From Scilla litardierei (lineage: Eukaryota; Streptophyta; Magnoliopsida; Asparagales; Asparagaceae), in assembly GCA_030789695.1 (NCBI GenBank), contig CM061139.1, positions 102,718,037-102,782,036 on the forward strand: a stretch of DNA of 64,000 bases, read 5' to 3'. Position numbers and translations under genes: made by a program. Position 1 is the stretch's first letter; the number at the start of each line of letters is the position of its first letter. Under the pieces are notes generated by a model that was not told the DNA's origin, did no database searches, and worked only from the letters and a program-made list of their open reading frames with translations. Shown here in pieces: positions 43,783 to 54,939 of this stretch.

Positions 43783-44856
43783 TGTTACGAGGTGGAACTC
43801 GCGTACAATGAATTTGTATTATGGGGAACCAAGGGCACTGTGGTTATATGGAAATGAGGGGTTAGGTAGGCTGTTTTACAAGTGATTAGTGGGATGAAGA
43901 GGTTGGATCCGTTGCCGGTGGAGCTCACGGGATCGTATCTCGTCGGACGCAGCTGAGGAAAGTTGGACGGCGGGAGGCTGACGCTGACTTTGGCCAAGGG
44001 GCGAGCTCTCCTGCAGCACGAACAACTCGTCAGAAGGGCGGGGTTGGGGTTCAACCCTTAGCCCCTCCGATGCCTAAGTCAGTAAAAGGGCTTAAATGGG
44101 GGGCTAGACACGCCGGCCGGACTAACTGTGTGTCCGCCTCGCGTGACGAGCTATAGGTGGGAGAACAAAGATATGGAGGACCTTTGCTCTCGTGTGTGAA
44201 TGATAGAAGATGAGAGAGTTTTTCTAACCCCTTCTCCGTAAGAGGAGAGGAGGTATTTATACCTGACAGGTGATGACTAGGCGTGCTGAGCTGGCTCGGG
44301 TGTCAGCGGAGGCTTCGGACAAAGACATCGGGAACAGGAGTTTCTGACCTGCCTCTGTCAGGCGGCGCAACGGCCCAGGGGTGCTTTTGTCGGGATGTCA
44401 GGGCCGAAAGCACTAACCGCCGGTCAGGTCAGCCGCCTGGGGGTGCTTTGTCAGGCGGTCGGGTGACGTATGTGTCAGTCGTGTCCTTATCCTAGGCTGT
44501 TTGTCGTTAGCGTCGAACTAAAGGTCTGGCTCACTTATGGCGCCGCGGTTCGCGGGAATCGGACGGGCCGTTCCGGTCGGGGGTTGTCCGGCCCAGCCGC
44601 GCCCGTCAATAGGCCTAGCCTAGCTACCCAAGCGTCCCTTAACGCGCTACCCCGGTGGGTCGGGCGGCTGCGGTTGTTCGCCTCGGCCGGCGACAGTTGT
44701 TCGCCTCGGCCGTTTCGGGGAGCGCCGCCAGGCGCACCTGTCTCCGTGATGCCCCGGACTTTCGGGGCGGCGGCCCCTTTGTGACAGGGCGAGTTAATGG
44801 GATATGTTAGCGGATCCGGGCGGGAGCCGGGCCCCCACGATCTTTAGGTCGTAACA
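43783..44856 (-). repeat. 5' LTR of the Tat-type element
   Basis: 1074 bp, collinear with 29718-30791 without indels. TATAAATAC at 44253-44261 on the minus strand. Confidence 0.95.
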
Positions 44857-45195
44857 GATATTGAAAACCAATTTGCAATAGCCAATAATAATAATGATCT
44901 TAAAACGAATTATAAAAGAATATAAGCAATAAGATCACAAATTGAAAAACCGTTTTGGCTATGAAGAACTTTGAGAGCAATGAGAATGATGAGATCTTTT
45001 GAGAGAATAAGAATTTTGCTCAAGAGTGAATTGGTGAGGAAAATGTTCTCATGTGGTCTCTATTTATAGAGCTAAAGGAGAATTCAAAATAATTCAAATC
45101 AAGTTTGACTTTAGCCCAAAAATCAAGCAATGAATAAATGAGAGAGTGAATCAAGGAATTCTGGTCGCACAGCTGGTAGTCGACTCCCTACCTTT

Positions 45196-46869
45196 TGTAA
45201 CGACCCGCTCTTGGGGGCCCGTTACTTTTTGATATTTGCGCAGGTCCTACAGGTTACCAGTGAAAACAAAATAGCCACGATGCAGAGATGTACAAAAATA
45301 CTCAAATAGTGTCCAATTATTACAATTCATACTGTACAAGATGTCCCAACGAATATACATGAAAGAATAAAGTACACAATACTGAAAATAGCTCTGGAAG
45401 CTGCGGTCGAACTCTGGCGCTATTAGCTCAGGAGCATCTACCTCCATATGTACGTCGTCTGCGGTGCCACGGAGATGGAACCGTAGGTAAGTCACAACAA
45501 TTCTAAATATAGAAAAGAAGCAGTGCACAAGTATGACACAAGTAACTACGTACGATTAGACCAGAGTGAAAAGTAAAGTATTGAGCAACAACTGTACATA
45601 GCTGAGTAGTGAAAGTAAACTGAACCGGAAAGGAGAACAACTGTACTGTGGTAGAGCAAGTGTAAAGCAGGCTAAGCAAGAAACATGCAACTGTTGTAGC
45701 TAAAAGTACGACAAGTAAAGTACTGGTGACTGCACATGTGTAATAGGTGAAGTGCATGCAATGCGTAAAGTAAAAATGACTGTAATGCGTAAAGTAAAAG
45801 TGACTGTGCAAAAGTAGCTACACTACGTGACTCAAGTCGGAGAGTACAATATGTGACCATCGACTCATCTCTTGCCTGGACGCGACCCAGACGAATGCCG
45901 AAAACACAGGCAGCTAGACAGGATGCTGACACGGGCATCATATTTTTGTTTGCCGAAACACAGGCAGCTAGACATGATTGCCAAAAACTCAGGCAGCTAG
46001 ACATGTAGATTGAACTCCAGTCACTCCCGCACTCTCTAAAACTATGAGTTACCCCAAAACCCAGTGAAGTGTCAAGTGTTCTATGTACATGTTTATACAG
46101 GATGTTCCACAAGATGTTTCATGAGATGTTCCACCAGATATTCTACAAGATATTACACAACAAGTTTCACAAGATGTTCCATACGGTGTATCACATGTTA
46201 GTCAACCCAAGTCCACTGGTTGACTTTCTCATTGAAAACCAGAGGGTGGTAACTCATTCCAAAGCTGACTGTGCTAAAACGAACTGAGGATAAAGACAAG
46301 TCCAACATTCGGGGTGTCTAGTATTGTTTAGCACACAATTTACCCAAGTTGATGATTGTGTGCTTCAACCAAAGTTGAAAAATTGGCAAAGTAATCTGTT
46401 GTTGATTACTTTCATATTAGATTAGGTTTCTAGTTTGGTTCAAGTCAATAGCCGTTCTAAGGCTATAGGTAGTGTTCCTAAGTTCATACGGGGACACTTA
46501 TCTAATTTTAGAATTAGTCGTGACTTACTGATTTCGAGCTCGTCGTGGCAAGACAGGGTTGGAGCTAGAGAAGCTAGTGCACGAGGATTGGTACCTGCAA
46601 ACACAAGAAAAATTGGTTAAAGGACACAACATTTCTATTTAAATAATTTGATCGTTTTGATTTTCTAAACTGGTCGAAACGTTGTCGAAAACCGTTCTAA
46701 ATTCTTCTATAGGCTAGATATGATGAAAATAATTTTACAGTAGGAGAAAATATTTTTCTAAAGCTTATAGATATTTTTCATAATTTTAGAAGCGTAAAAT
46801 CAATTTAAAAATAATTCGAAAATAGGTTAAATATGTAAATAGTTGTTTTGATGAAAACTGGCCGTTACA
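45196..46869 (-). repeat. 3' LTR of the gypsy derivative
   Basis: Contains three AGGCAGCTAGACA copies (45910-46002), a ladder of CACAAGATGTT-like units (46108-46182), and a hairpin-forming end with CCGCTCTTGGGGGCCC near the terminus. Confidence 0.9.
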
Positions 46870-46895
46870 TTCTACCCTCCTTAAAATAATTCCGT
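46870..46895 (-). other. Polypurine tract of the gypsy derivative
   Basis: Minus strand TTTTAAGGAGGGTAGAA directly before TGTAACGGCC, the usual PPT/LTR junction of plant gypsy elements. Confidence 0.8.
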
Positions 46896-47740
46896 CCTCG
46901 GAATTTAAAAATCTTTCTGAAACAAATAATTGATGTTATGAAGAAGCTCAAGCAAATAAATGATAGAACAGATGGTAATCTAGTAAAACATGAAATATAT
47001 AGCATCAAGAAAACAAGAGATTTTACATATCATAGCTTCGGTAACTATTCCTGAGACCAGTATCATCACAATAGTTAATCTGACTTCTCAGGTAGCCTAA
47101 AATTAACATGAGATGATAATATCACATGAAAATGAGGGCTATTATGATGACAACATCTGTTCGAACTTGGAACCTGAGGTGATAAGCCAGTAGCAAGCTA
47201 TTTAAACCACATAAACCGGAAGATCATAGAGTTTATTCGTGCTACTGGTGACTAACTGGGTCTAGCCACAGATGTCGTTCATAATATAGCATGTATCGAC
47301 TAATCCACAGGTACCAACAACATCAATCTCCATAATGCCCAACCACATGCTAACGTCCAAATCAACGGCCAAAGGTAGGTACAAGGCCAACACCTAAAGT
47401 CAGTATTCACTGCCAGTATTCCTTCCATCAATCTCCATAATATCCCACAATAAGGCAAGATCCAAGCTCTCATCCAGAGCCAAGCACAAGGCCTACATCC
47501 AACCTCAACACCCAAGGCCAATATCATGCCGATAATCATCGCCATCACTCCTTCCGTAGACCAATACTTGACATTCGCAACACCCAACATCACCCAACAA
47601 GTAAACAACCAAAAACACACTTTTTCGCAAACCAAAAGGAGTAGACGTAAGCAGAAGCCTAAACGAGACATCAATCTGGGTGAGACCCAGGGCAGAGAGC
47701 TCAAGAGAAGCCCAAGGATCATGGCTTCCCAAGATCTCAG
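46896..47740 (-). other. Interior of the gypsy derivative, left part
   Basis: No recognisable coding motif. It ends at the CTCAG target site of the LARD (47736-47740). Open frames at 47300-47816 have no family signature. Confidence 0.5.
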
Positions 47741-49598
47741 TGTCACGCACCGCTTCCCAAAAATGTGGAGGCGAAGCGTGAGAAGGTCTGCTCAGACTTG
47801 AAGCTGCAAGCTCCAAGCCCGATAAGCGTCAATCAACAATAAGTTTGCAGGTCCTTGCAACACGATACGAAACAAAGATAATAATAAAGTAAAGGAGACA
47901 AAAGACAATATCAGAATATCCATCATATTAAATTCCAACATCACAGAAAAAGCCACCAGGCTTAAAGAGAAAAGAATCTAAGGGCCCAAACATGGCCAAC
48001 AAAAGTACAAAGTACAACAAAGGTGCCACGCACCGACAACTAACAAGAATCCTAAAACAAAAGGAAACAGCGAGATCCTAAGAAAGAACACCGGTATTCT
48101 CAAACTCCTCGTCTAACAACAGGATCGGGCACGAACTCCACGAACTCGTCGCCCTCAACAACAAACTCCGGCTTGGCAACTAACATGCGACACCCAAAGA
48201 GAAAGGGGCACATGTCAGCAAGTCTAAAAAGACTTGGGCAAGGAAACTGAAAGGAAAGCAAACTAGCAGTTCTAAAAGCATGCATGACATGTCAGTTTTA
48301 GTATGAGTGCACAAGTAAGACGTGGTGTAACAATAAGTGCAAGGGAACAATTATCATGGCATGACAGGAGTAGCCAAGCTACTAACATTCTCAATCCTTT
48401 CACTAGTCACGTTTTCAAGTTATTGTAGATGTTTATGTCTTACAGTTGAACTGTTTGACGTTCACACTGAGTGGACGCTTAACACTAGTCACGCTTCAAG
48501 TTGTTTGTAGATGTTTACGCCTTACAGTTGAACGATTTGGCATTCACACTGATTGGCCGCTTAACACTACCCCAAAACCCAGAGTTTACGCATTACCACT
48601 GCAGTTGCTGATCGGGCAGACTCCCAGTTGATTGGCCGCTTAACTCTTACCCCAATACCCACATGTGGACGAGCCAGGGTCCCTGTACACGAGCTCAGTA
48701 AATGAGCCAGGGTTGCCCCGCACAGGAGCTTGTATTCTAGTTCACGATTCATAAGCATTTGGCGTAGGGTGCACCTAGCCGGAAACAAGTAGATCGGGCA
48801 TTGGCTATCAACCAACACATGGCCCACTTCTGGAACACGAGCCAGGAAACGTAAGTATCGTAGCGTGTGCTACGAATGCGACATTCAACATGGATGGCAT
48901 GGCATGGCATGTAGTAAGGCGTACAAATAAGGAATTAAACATGGCAGTTTAATATGCATGAACAACAAGTTAAAAGGGTTGGATCTAGCTTCGTTGTCAA
49001 GCTAGATCAATTGAGGTGACGGATCTAGTTTCGTTGTCAAACTAGATCAATTGGCGTCTAGGCGGCTATCATTTCACCGTCTAGTCTCTTTTATGCTACA
49101 ACAAGCAAATGGCCTAAAACATGGCGTAAACCCTAAGTGGCAAGTTTCACTTGCCTCACGCCAAGGAAGACGATCAACAAGGCACGCCACGAAATGTTAT
49201 CTACGGAGATGAAATCGCTGCCACGGCAAAACAACATTAGAACAACATCCAACCTAGTTTATTATTAGGGTTTCAATAAAATCACATGGAGAGTTATGAG
49301 AAAACCAAAGGATCGAACCCTACCGTATAGAAGCGGAAGATCGAAGCCGAGCAAGCACGGCAACGGAAGAAACGATCTGGGGAACCACGGCTCAGATCTG
49401 GAAATGGGGAGAAATCTGGAGAAATGAGGTTTGATGGGGTTTTTGGGGGTTTTCTGGTGACCTAGAGGTGGTGGCCGGCCAAAATGGAGAGGGGGAAGGG
49501 CTCTTGATGAAGGAGGAGGGCTAGGGTTAGATGGAGGATGATTTGGGGAAGAAGGAGGCTCAGGAGAAATGAAAAAGAAGAGAAAACGTTTGAGGGGG

Positions 49599-49607
49599 TT
49601 TAAATAG
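49599..49607 (-). promoter_or_regulatory. TATA-like box in the LARD 3' LTR
   Basis: CTATTTAAA on the minus strand, 31 bp downstream of the AGTCGGTC repeat cluster. The matching box in the other LTR is at 56798-56806. Confidence 0.5.
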
Positions 49608-49637
49608 GCTGCCCAAAAATTAGGGTTTCTGGGGTCA

Positions 49638-50034
49638 TTAGTCGGTCAAAGAAGAGTGGCTGACCGACTAGTTTAGCAACTAGTCGGTCGGTCGATTAAC
49701 TGTGACTGACTAACACCAAACAGCGAAAGTAGGGAAAAATCTGGGTAATGAATTAGTCGGCCTGTGAAGGCCCGTCGACCGACTAGTTTGGAATCTAGTC
49801 GGTCGGTGAGTGTTCATGAACCGACTAACGAGGAACAGTAGCTTAGGTAAAATTAATCAAAGGAACTAGTCGGTCTGAGAGCAAGTTCTGACCGACTGGT
49901 TTCACATCTAGTCGGTCGGTGGTTGTTCTTAGACCGACTAAGAGTAAACAGTAACTCCTGTACAATAGATTTAAAGAACTAGTCGGTTGGAGAAGAGTTC
50001 CTGACCGACTAGATTGAATTCTAGTCGGTTGGTC
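49638..50034. repeat. CTAGTCGGTCGGT / ACCGACTAG cluster, LARD U3
   Basis: About 400 bp with repeated inverted pairs of (CT)AGTCGGTC and GACCGACTAG, arranged as blocks separated by 20-40 bp. Identical layout in the second LTR at 56834-57229. Confidence 0.8.
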
Positions 50035-50323
50035 CGCCTTCTCGAACCAACGAAGATGCACTAAAAGTGCCGATTTGAATCGCGGAGCTTCGGGAAGATT
50101 CCTATGGCTTCTAAGATCACTCTAACTCTAATATATGAGCGATTTGAAGCTCGTCACGAATGACTTACTTCAAAATCGATGATCGAAGGAAGAAGCTAGA
50201 AAATCACGACGAAACGATCGAAAGTGAAAGCTACGGCGACGAAAACCACACATCCAAGGAGAAAATCCACCAAGCATATATTTTAATATAGATAATCCAA
50301 TTACACGAAAACCAATCGTTACA

Positions 50324-50345
50324 TCCTACCCACCTTAGAATAAAG
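50324..50345 (-). other. Polypurine tract of the LARD
   Basis: Minus strand ATTCTAAGGTGGGTAGGA before TGTAACG. Parallels the PPT at 46870. Confidence 0.7.
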
Positions 50346-51013
50346 TCCGTCCTCGGACTTTCTAACATATCTAGTCGCCCTATTAACTATCCCAAAACAT
50401 TTCACGTCATACTTTAAACCAAAGGTAGTCATTACATGTGCTTATATATATATACGCACTAGATAGTCAAACATTATTACTACTAACACGTTTTCATTCA
50501 CGCACGTTATGCTCTTATACCTATCACAGTCATTCATACTCATACATGTATTTCAATCATTTGTATACCTCCATTATATAGCTACTTCTTACCTAGCACA
50601 AACAATAGTTCAGATTTTCACAAAAGATTAGTCTCACACTTAGCAAATACAACCATCGCTCTACGTATAGATAGCTACCTATGCAACAAGCAACCATGGG
50701 TATATTACTCCCTAATACATCCTAGTACACATCCAATACCAAACACATCGACACACGTAGTCGCACCACACCATTATTCAAACAAGTCTTACTATATCTA
50801 ATACACATTCACCACTACTATAATTTCACAAATATAGTCATTCAAACGCATGTAAATATTTCACCATATCTTCACATCATATACGGCCCTATAACTATAC
50901 TCACGACACGCCAAACATATCATAGTCATCAAAACTTATAACTAGGCACATACTTACCCGTGCATGGTGCACACCCATACACGCTAACATTTCATCCATG
51001 TATACTAATCATA

Positions 51014-51124
51014 CATTATATACTCAGGCATAGAAACACATTATATACTCAATCATTCCATTCATTATATACTCAGGCATAGAAACACATTATATACTCA
51101 ATCATTCCATTCATTATATACTCA

Positions 51125-51128
<4 letters not shown>
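51014..51128. repeat. 49-bp tandem repeat, about 2.3 units
   Basis: CATTATATACTCAGGCATAG starts at 51014, 51063 and 51112. The third unit runs into the TA microsatellite. Confidence 0.9.

Positions 51129-51210
<82 letters not shown>
51128..51210. repeat. (TA)n microsatellite, left arm
   Basis: About 41 TA units, ending abruptly at the MITE-like block. Confidence 0.95.
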
Positions 51211-51212
<2 letters not shown>

Positions 51213-51587
51213 AAAATTTTCAAATGAGAACATTTCGCACCGTGCGAAAATGTTTTTAGTTTTTTTTTGAAATTTTTTTTTTCAAAAATTCTTTTTCCCA
51301 CCCTCATTATATGTTGTTATACCCCCCTCAAAAAATAATCATTGAGAAATAATGTCATTTGGCCTTCGATCAAGGCATTTCATCAAATTCGCACGTTTTG
51401 AGACCGTTAAATTTGTAACGGGTGGATGGGTGCTCTAATGCCCAACGGGTTCACCCATTATTTTCCCTGGGGTATATATTTGTATGGATTAAACATCAAA
51501 AAAAGAATTTTTGAAAAAAAAAATTTCAAAAAAAAAAAAAAATGTTTTCGCACCGTGCGAAAACCCCTTTTTTCGCAACCGAAGATC

Positions 51588-51591
<4 letters not shown>
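51211..51591. mobile_element. Palindromic MITE-like element inside (TA)n
   Basis: 381 bp with no coding capacity, flanked on both sides by TA repeats. The palindrome TTTCGCACCGTGCGAAAA stands near both ends (51233-51250 and 51545-51563). The adjacent arms are inverted: runs of T with GAAATTTTT on the left, and AAAAATTTC with runs of A on the right. The ends are GGAAAATTTTC and GATCACCC. Elements that target TA microsatellites are known in plants. No transposase or clear TSD beyond TA can be shown. Confidence 0.65.

Positions 51592-51636
<45 letters not shown>
51592..51636. repeat. (TA)n microsatellite, right arm
   Basis: About 22 TA units directly after the MITE-like block. Confidence 0.95.
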
Positions 51637-51638
<2 letters not shown>

Positions 51639-54600
51639 ATCATTCACATATACCAATCACACATAGAAACACATATGTCAGCACATCTACACACCTAGTT
51701 TAGCTAGCACACATATGTTCACACGGGCAAGTCCTTAGTAAATATCTATACCACAAGACCAACACCTATAGCTATATACTTGTTATAGCGACCCACAATC
51801 ATGTGCGTAACACAACCAGGCACAAACACTCCTATCACCATATATATATCAAACATCACTATACATGCAACTACAGACATACACAACAATATACTTAGAG
51901 TATACCCACTCAACTTGAGTGAGACCCAAAACACATATCATGATACTTTATACACGTAACACGGTATTCACACCTATATCCTATTACCCATAATTAGTAT
52001 ACCAACGCGTCTACATCATACATAGTTAAGATATGAAATAGCCATGTACACCTCACGGCGTACACGCACACAACATCCGTAAAAGCAAGCAATACCAATC
52101 AAAACTATGATCCCACTATCATATGTATATCACCTATATACTCTCGCAGCGAATACATAACTACTCGCGTCTAAGCACAATACGTAACTACGTACGAGCA
52201 CACACTCACGCGTACAACACATAGGTCACATAATAGGCCTACCCACCTTAACTATACGTACACCTATTATTATCACACCCAACATACATATAGTTTCACC
52301 AATCATATTATTTCAACCATCATAAGTATCTCCAACTACATACACTCTATTCAGACATTCCAATACAGAATCTTATATACATAGACGCCCCTAGAGTGGT
52401 ATAGCTATCCTCGCACATATCCATAAATATTAACACACTTACAATTTCATAACATCATGAATAACTCTGAGTATGTATATATCACACAATAGGCAAACAT
52501 TATCATGCTATAGGGGGTACACTCATTCAAGCCTACATACTCAACTTAGGTACATGCACTACGACAACATCACCAAAAGTCTAAGGACCCACTACTAAAC
52601 TGGCGCGACATAAACAACAGTAAACACTAGTGAGATAACTAAGCAGAAGGAAGGAAACCAAGATTAGATGGCGTAACGAAACAAGATCGTTAAAATGGGT
52701 TCAGGTAGGGCGAGGACAAGGAGGTAAATAGATCAAGTGAAACTGAGATATAATTGTGGATGTTTAGGCGGATAGAAAGATGTAAATATTACTCTCATAA
52801 GTTTTCGGAGATAGAACGTGAAAGGCGAAAGTCAAAAACACTAAAAGTATAAAACGTTCGTATTTTGAAAAGTTGGAATTCTCCTCCGTAAAAACGATAT
52901 TTGAAGATCGATAGAATAATTTGTTCGAAATAAGGTTGAGTTGAAAACACATAGTCATAGGAAAAGATTTATTGGCTTAACGGAAATCATCATGAAAGGA
53001 TGTAAAGCGTTCATACGAACATAAGGACGTAGTTTTAGAAAATATTATACGGCGGTGATTTAATAATGTTGGCAAAAGTTTGAAACGAAATTAAACTAAC
53101 GCAAGAATTTTAAACTCGTGCTAAATACTTTCAAAGTCTTTAAGCCAGGAAAAGCTTAAATAATCAATATTGAAACTACCTTTTAGTGTAACCAGGATTT
53201 GCCAAAAGAAATCGTTTTACACAAAGCTCTTAACATACGAGCTAACGAGCCTAGCACGGATATATGTAAATATTCGAAATTCAATTTAGTCAGAAATTAT
53301 TCTAAAAGCATGTATGGTGAACGGAAAACTCAGTAGTAGGTTTATCAAAATCCGTAATACGCTTTTAAAACCAATTTATGAAAGGTCCAGATCAGAAAGG
53401 GTTTCGAAATAGTAATTCCACAATAATCTGAAACATGGGAAATGATGAGCACAACTTTGGCTTGTTGAAAGCTGAAATCATGTGTGACTTGGAAGGTATA
53501 TTCAGGGAGCGTGACGAATCATTTGAACGGCATAAATAAGAAAGGAAAAACTTTATAAATCGAATTTGGGAAAAATTAGAAACACGCTCAGAATTAAATT
53601 GATATATGGAAAGGGACGAGATATTTAAATAGGTATGAAAGTAAAGGCTGGAAAAACATTATAAAACAGTAATCAAATCTCGTTAAAACTTTCGAAATTC
53701 AAAAATAAATTTAAGTCAACGAAAGAGTATGAGGTATAAATATAAATATATATTAAAGTCCCGAACGAATTTAAACTTAGGAAAAAGGAAGTCGAAAAGA
53801 TACTTTCAGAAAGTTCAAGATTTGCAACGGAGAGGTTCGAAAATATTACACGGCAGTAGCTTAATATAATACTTCGGCAGAAATGGAATCCGATCAACTA
53901 TAGTGTGAAAATTTAGGCCCATGCTAAGTGCTTACAAGTTTTGAAATTGAAGAGATATTCCAAATAAATAACATTTAAATACTTTTTAGAGGGACCCGGA
54001 TTCGCCAAACAACTGATTTATACAAGATCTTAAAGGACGAGTACAATGAACCTAGTACAGATATATGAAAATAATTGAAGTTCTATTTATCTTGGAAGAG
54101 ATTTTAAAGTATGTATGCTATGCGATTAAAATGGATCTCATAGTTAAAAAATGGTATATCGAATTTTTTTCAAAATAGTAATAGAGTCCTTAAACCGAAA
54201 TGCGAAATTATAGATTAGGAAATGGTTACGAGATAGCAATTATAATTACAACCATTAGACTCCAAAATCTACAAGGAATTTGACTCAATCGAAAAGTGAG
54301 AAATTTAAGTATATACGTAGCGGGTTTAAAACAAAATTTAAACTTTAGCGAAAACTTTAATAAGGGAAATCGAAAAATAACTTTAAAAGAAATTAAGCCT
54401 TGCGAATGGGGACATTCGAAGGATCAACGATTACCGGAACGTGGTGGTCATGGGAATCGAGGCAAGGAATTTGGTCAGATGATCAAAGCATAAATACGCC
54501 TAGGATATGACTTAAGAAATCTATGTGAAACTCTTACGGTCAACCAACTAAAGATTAGGAAACTAAGCGCTAAGACTCTCTAAGGGCTAGACATCGATGA

Positions 54601-54912
54601 AATGAGTTCAGCTTGGTCCGAAATCGATGAACCCAAGCGAACGATAAAAGAAGTCTAGAAGTCTATCCTAGTCAAAACTAGACAGGAACCATTAAGGTAA
54701 CTCCTATGAAGACTAAATCAACTCATAGTAGGGGGTCTAACTAACAATCAGGGGCCTCTAACTAGCAAGCATGGTCGTCTAACTAAGTCTTCCTACCACC
54801 TAGTGACATAAGAAAACGACTAGACTCAAGGCTATGACTCGGATGTTGCAATTTATTTAATGGACATTCCATAGTTATTATCATTGTTCCGATAATTCGC
54901 AGTTGCAAGACG

Positions 54913-54939
54913 TGACCTGCATGTGCCACCAATAAAACC
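54913..54939 (-). other. PBS-like block of the LARD
   Basis: Minus strand TTGGTGGCACATGCAGGTC, 7 bases inside the LTR. Nearly the same block is beside the LTR of the enclosing element (TTGGTGGCCCACGCAGGTC). The priming tRNA could not be assigned. Confidence 0.55.

Larger units (their letters stand above)
29718..44856 (-). mobile_element. Tat-type Ty3/gypsy element: gag-pro, no pol, two antisense ORFs, satellite array
   Basis: 15.1 kb, flanked by the perfect duplication GATAT (29713-29717 and 44857-44861). The LTRs are both 1074 bp and I count about 13 substitutions between them by eye, so insertion is fairly recent. In element orientation the order is 5' LTR, PBS, gag-protease, 213-bp tandem array, GC-rich spacer with a 24-bp repeat, antisense gene B, a 56-bp repeat, antisense gene A, PPT, 3' LTR. 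RT, RNase H and integrase are absent. Antisense extra ORFs between pol and the 3' LTR are a known trait of the Tat lineage. It is GC-rich compared with its surroundings. Confidence 0.92.
47741..50323 (-). repeat. 3' LTR of the LARD
   Basis: TGTCACGCACCGCTTCCC...AATCGTTACA. The left end can pair GCTTC with GAAGC over about 25 bp. TATA-like box at 49599-49607. Confidence 0.92.
50346..54912 (-). other. Non-coding interior of the LARD
   Basis: 4.6 kb without an ORF of family character. The left half (to about 52550) is rich in C/A/T with many CACA and TATA motifs. The right half is purine-rich on the plus strand. It contains a 49-bp tandem repeat, a TA microsatellite and the MITE-like block at 51211-51591. 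Confidence 0.6.

Noticed and set aside
45672..46112. 146-codon frame in the gypsy derivative LTR
   Set aside because: LTR sequence; the second LTR breaks the same frame by substitutions, and no motif is present.
51122..51307. Ile-Tyr repeat frames around the TA microsatellite
   Set aside because: Translation of (TA)n only.
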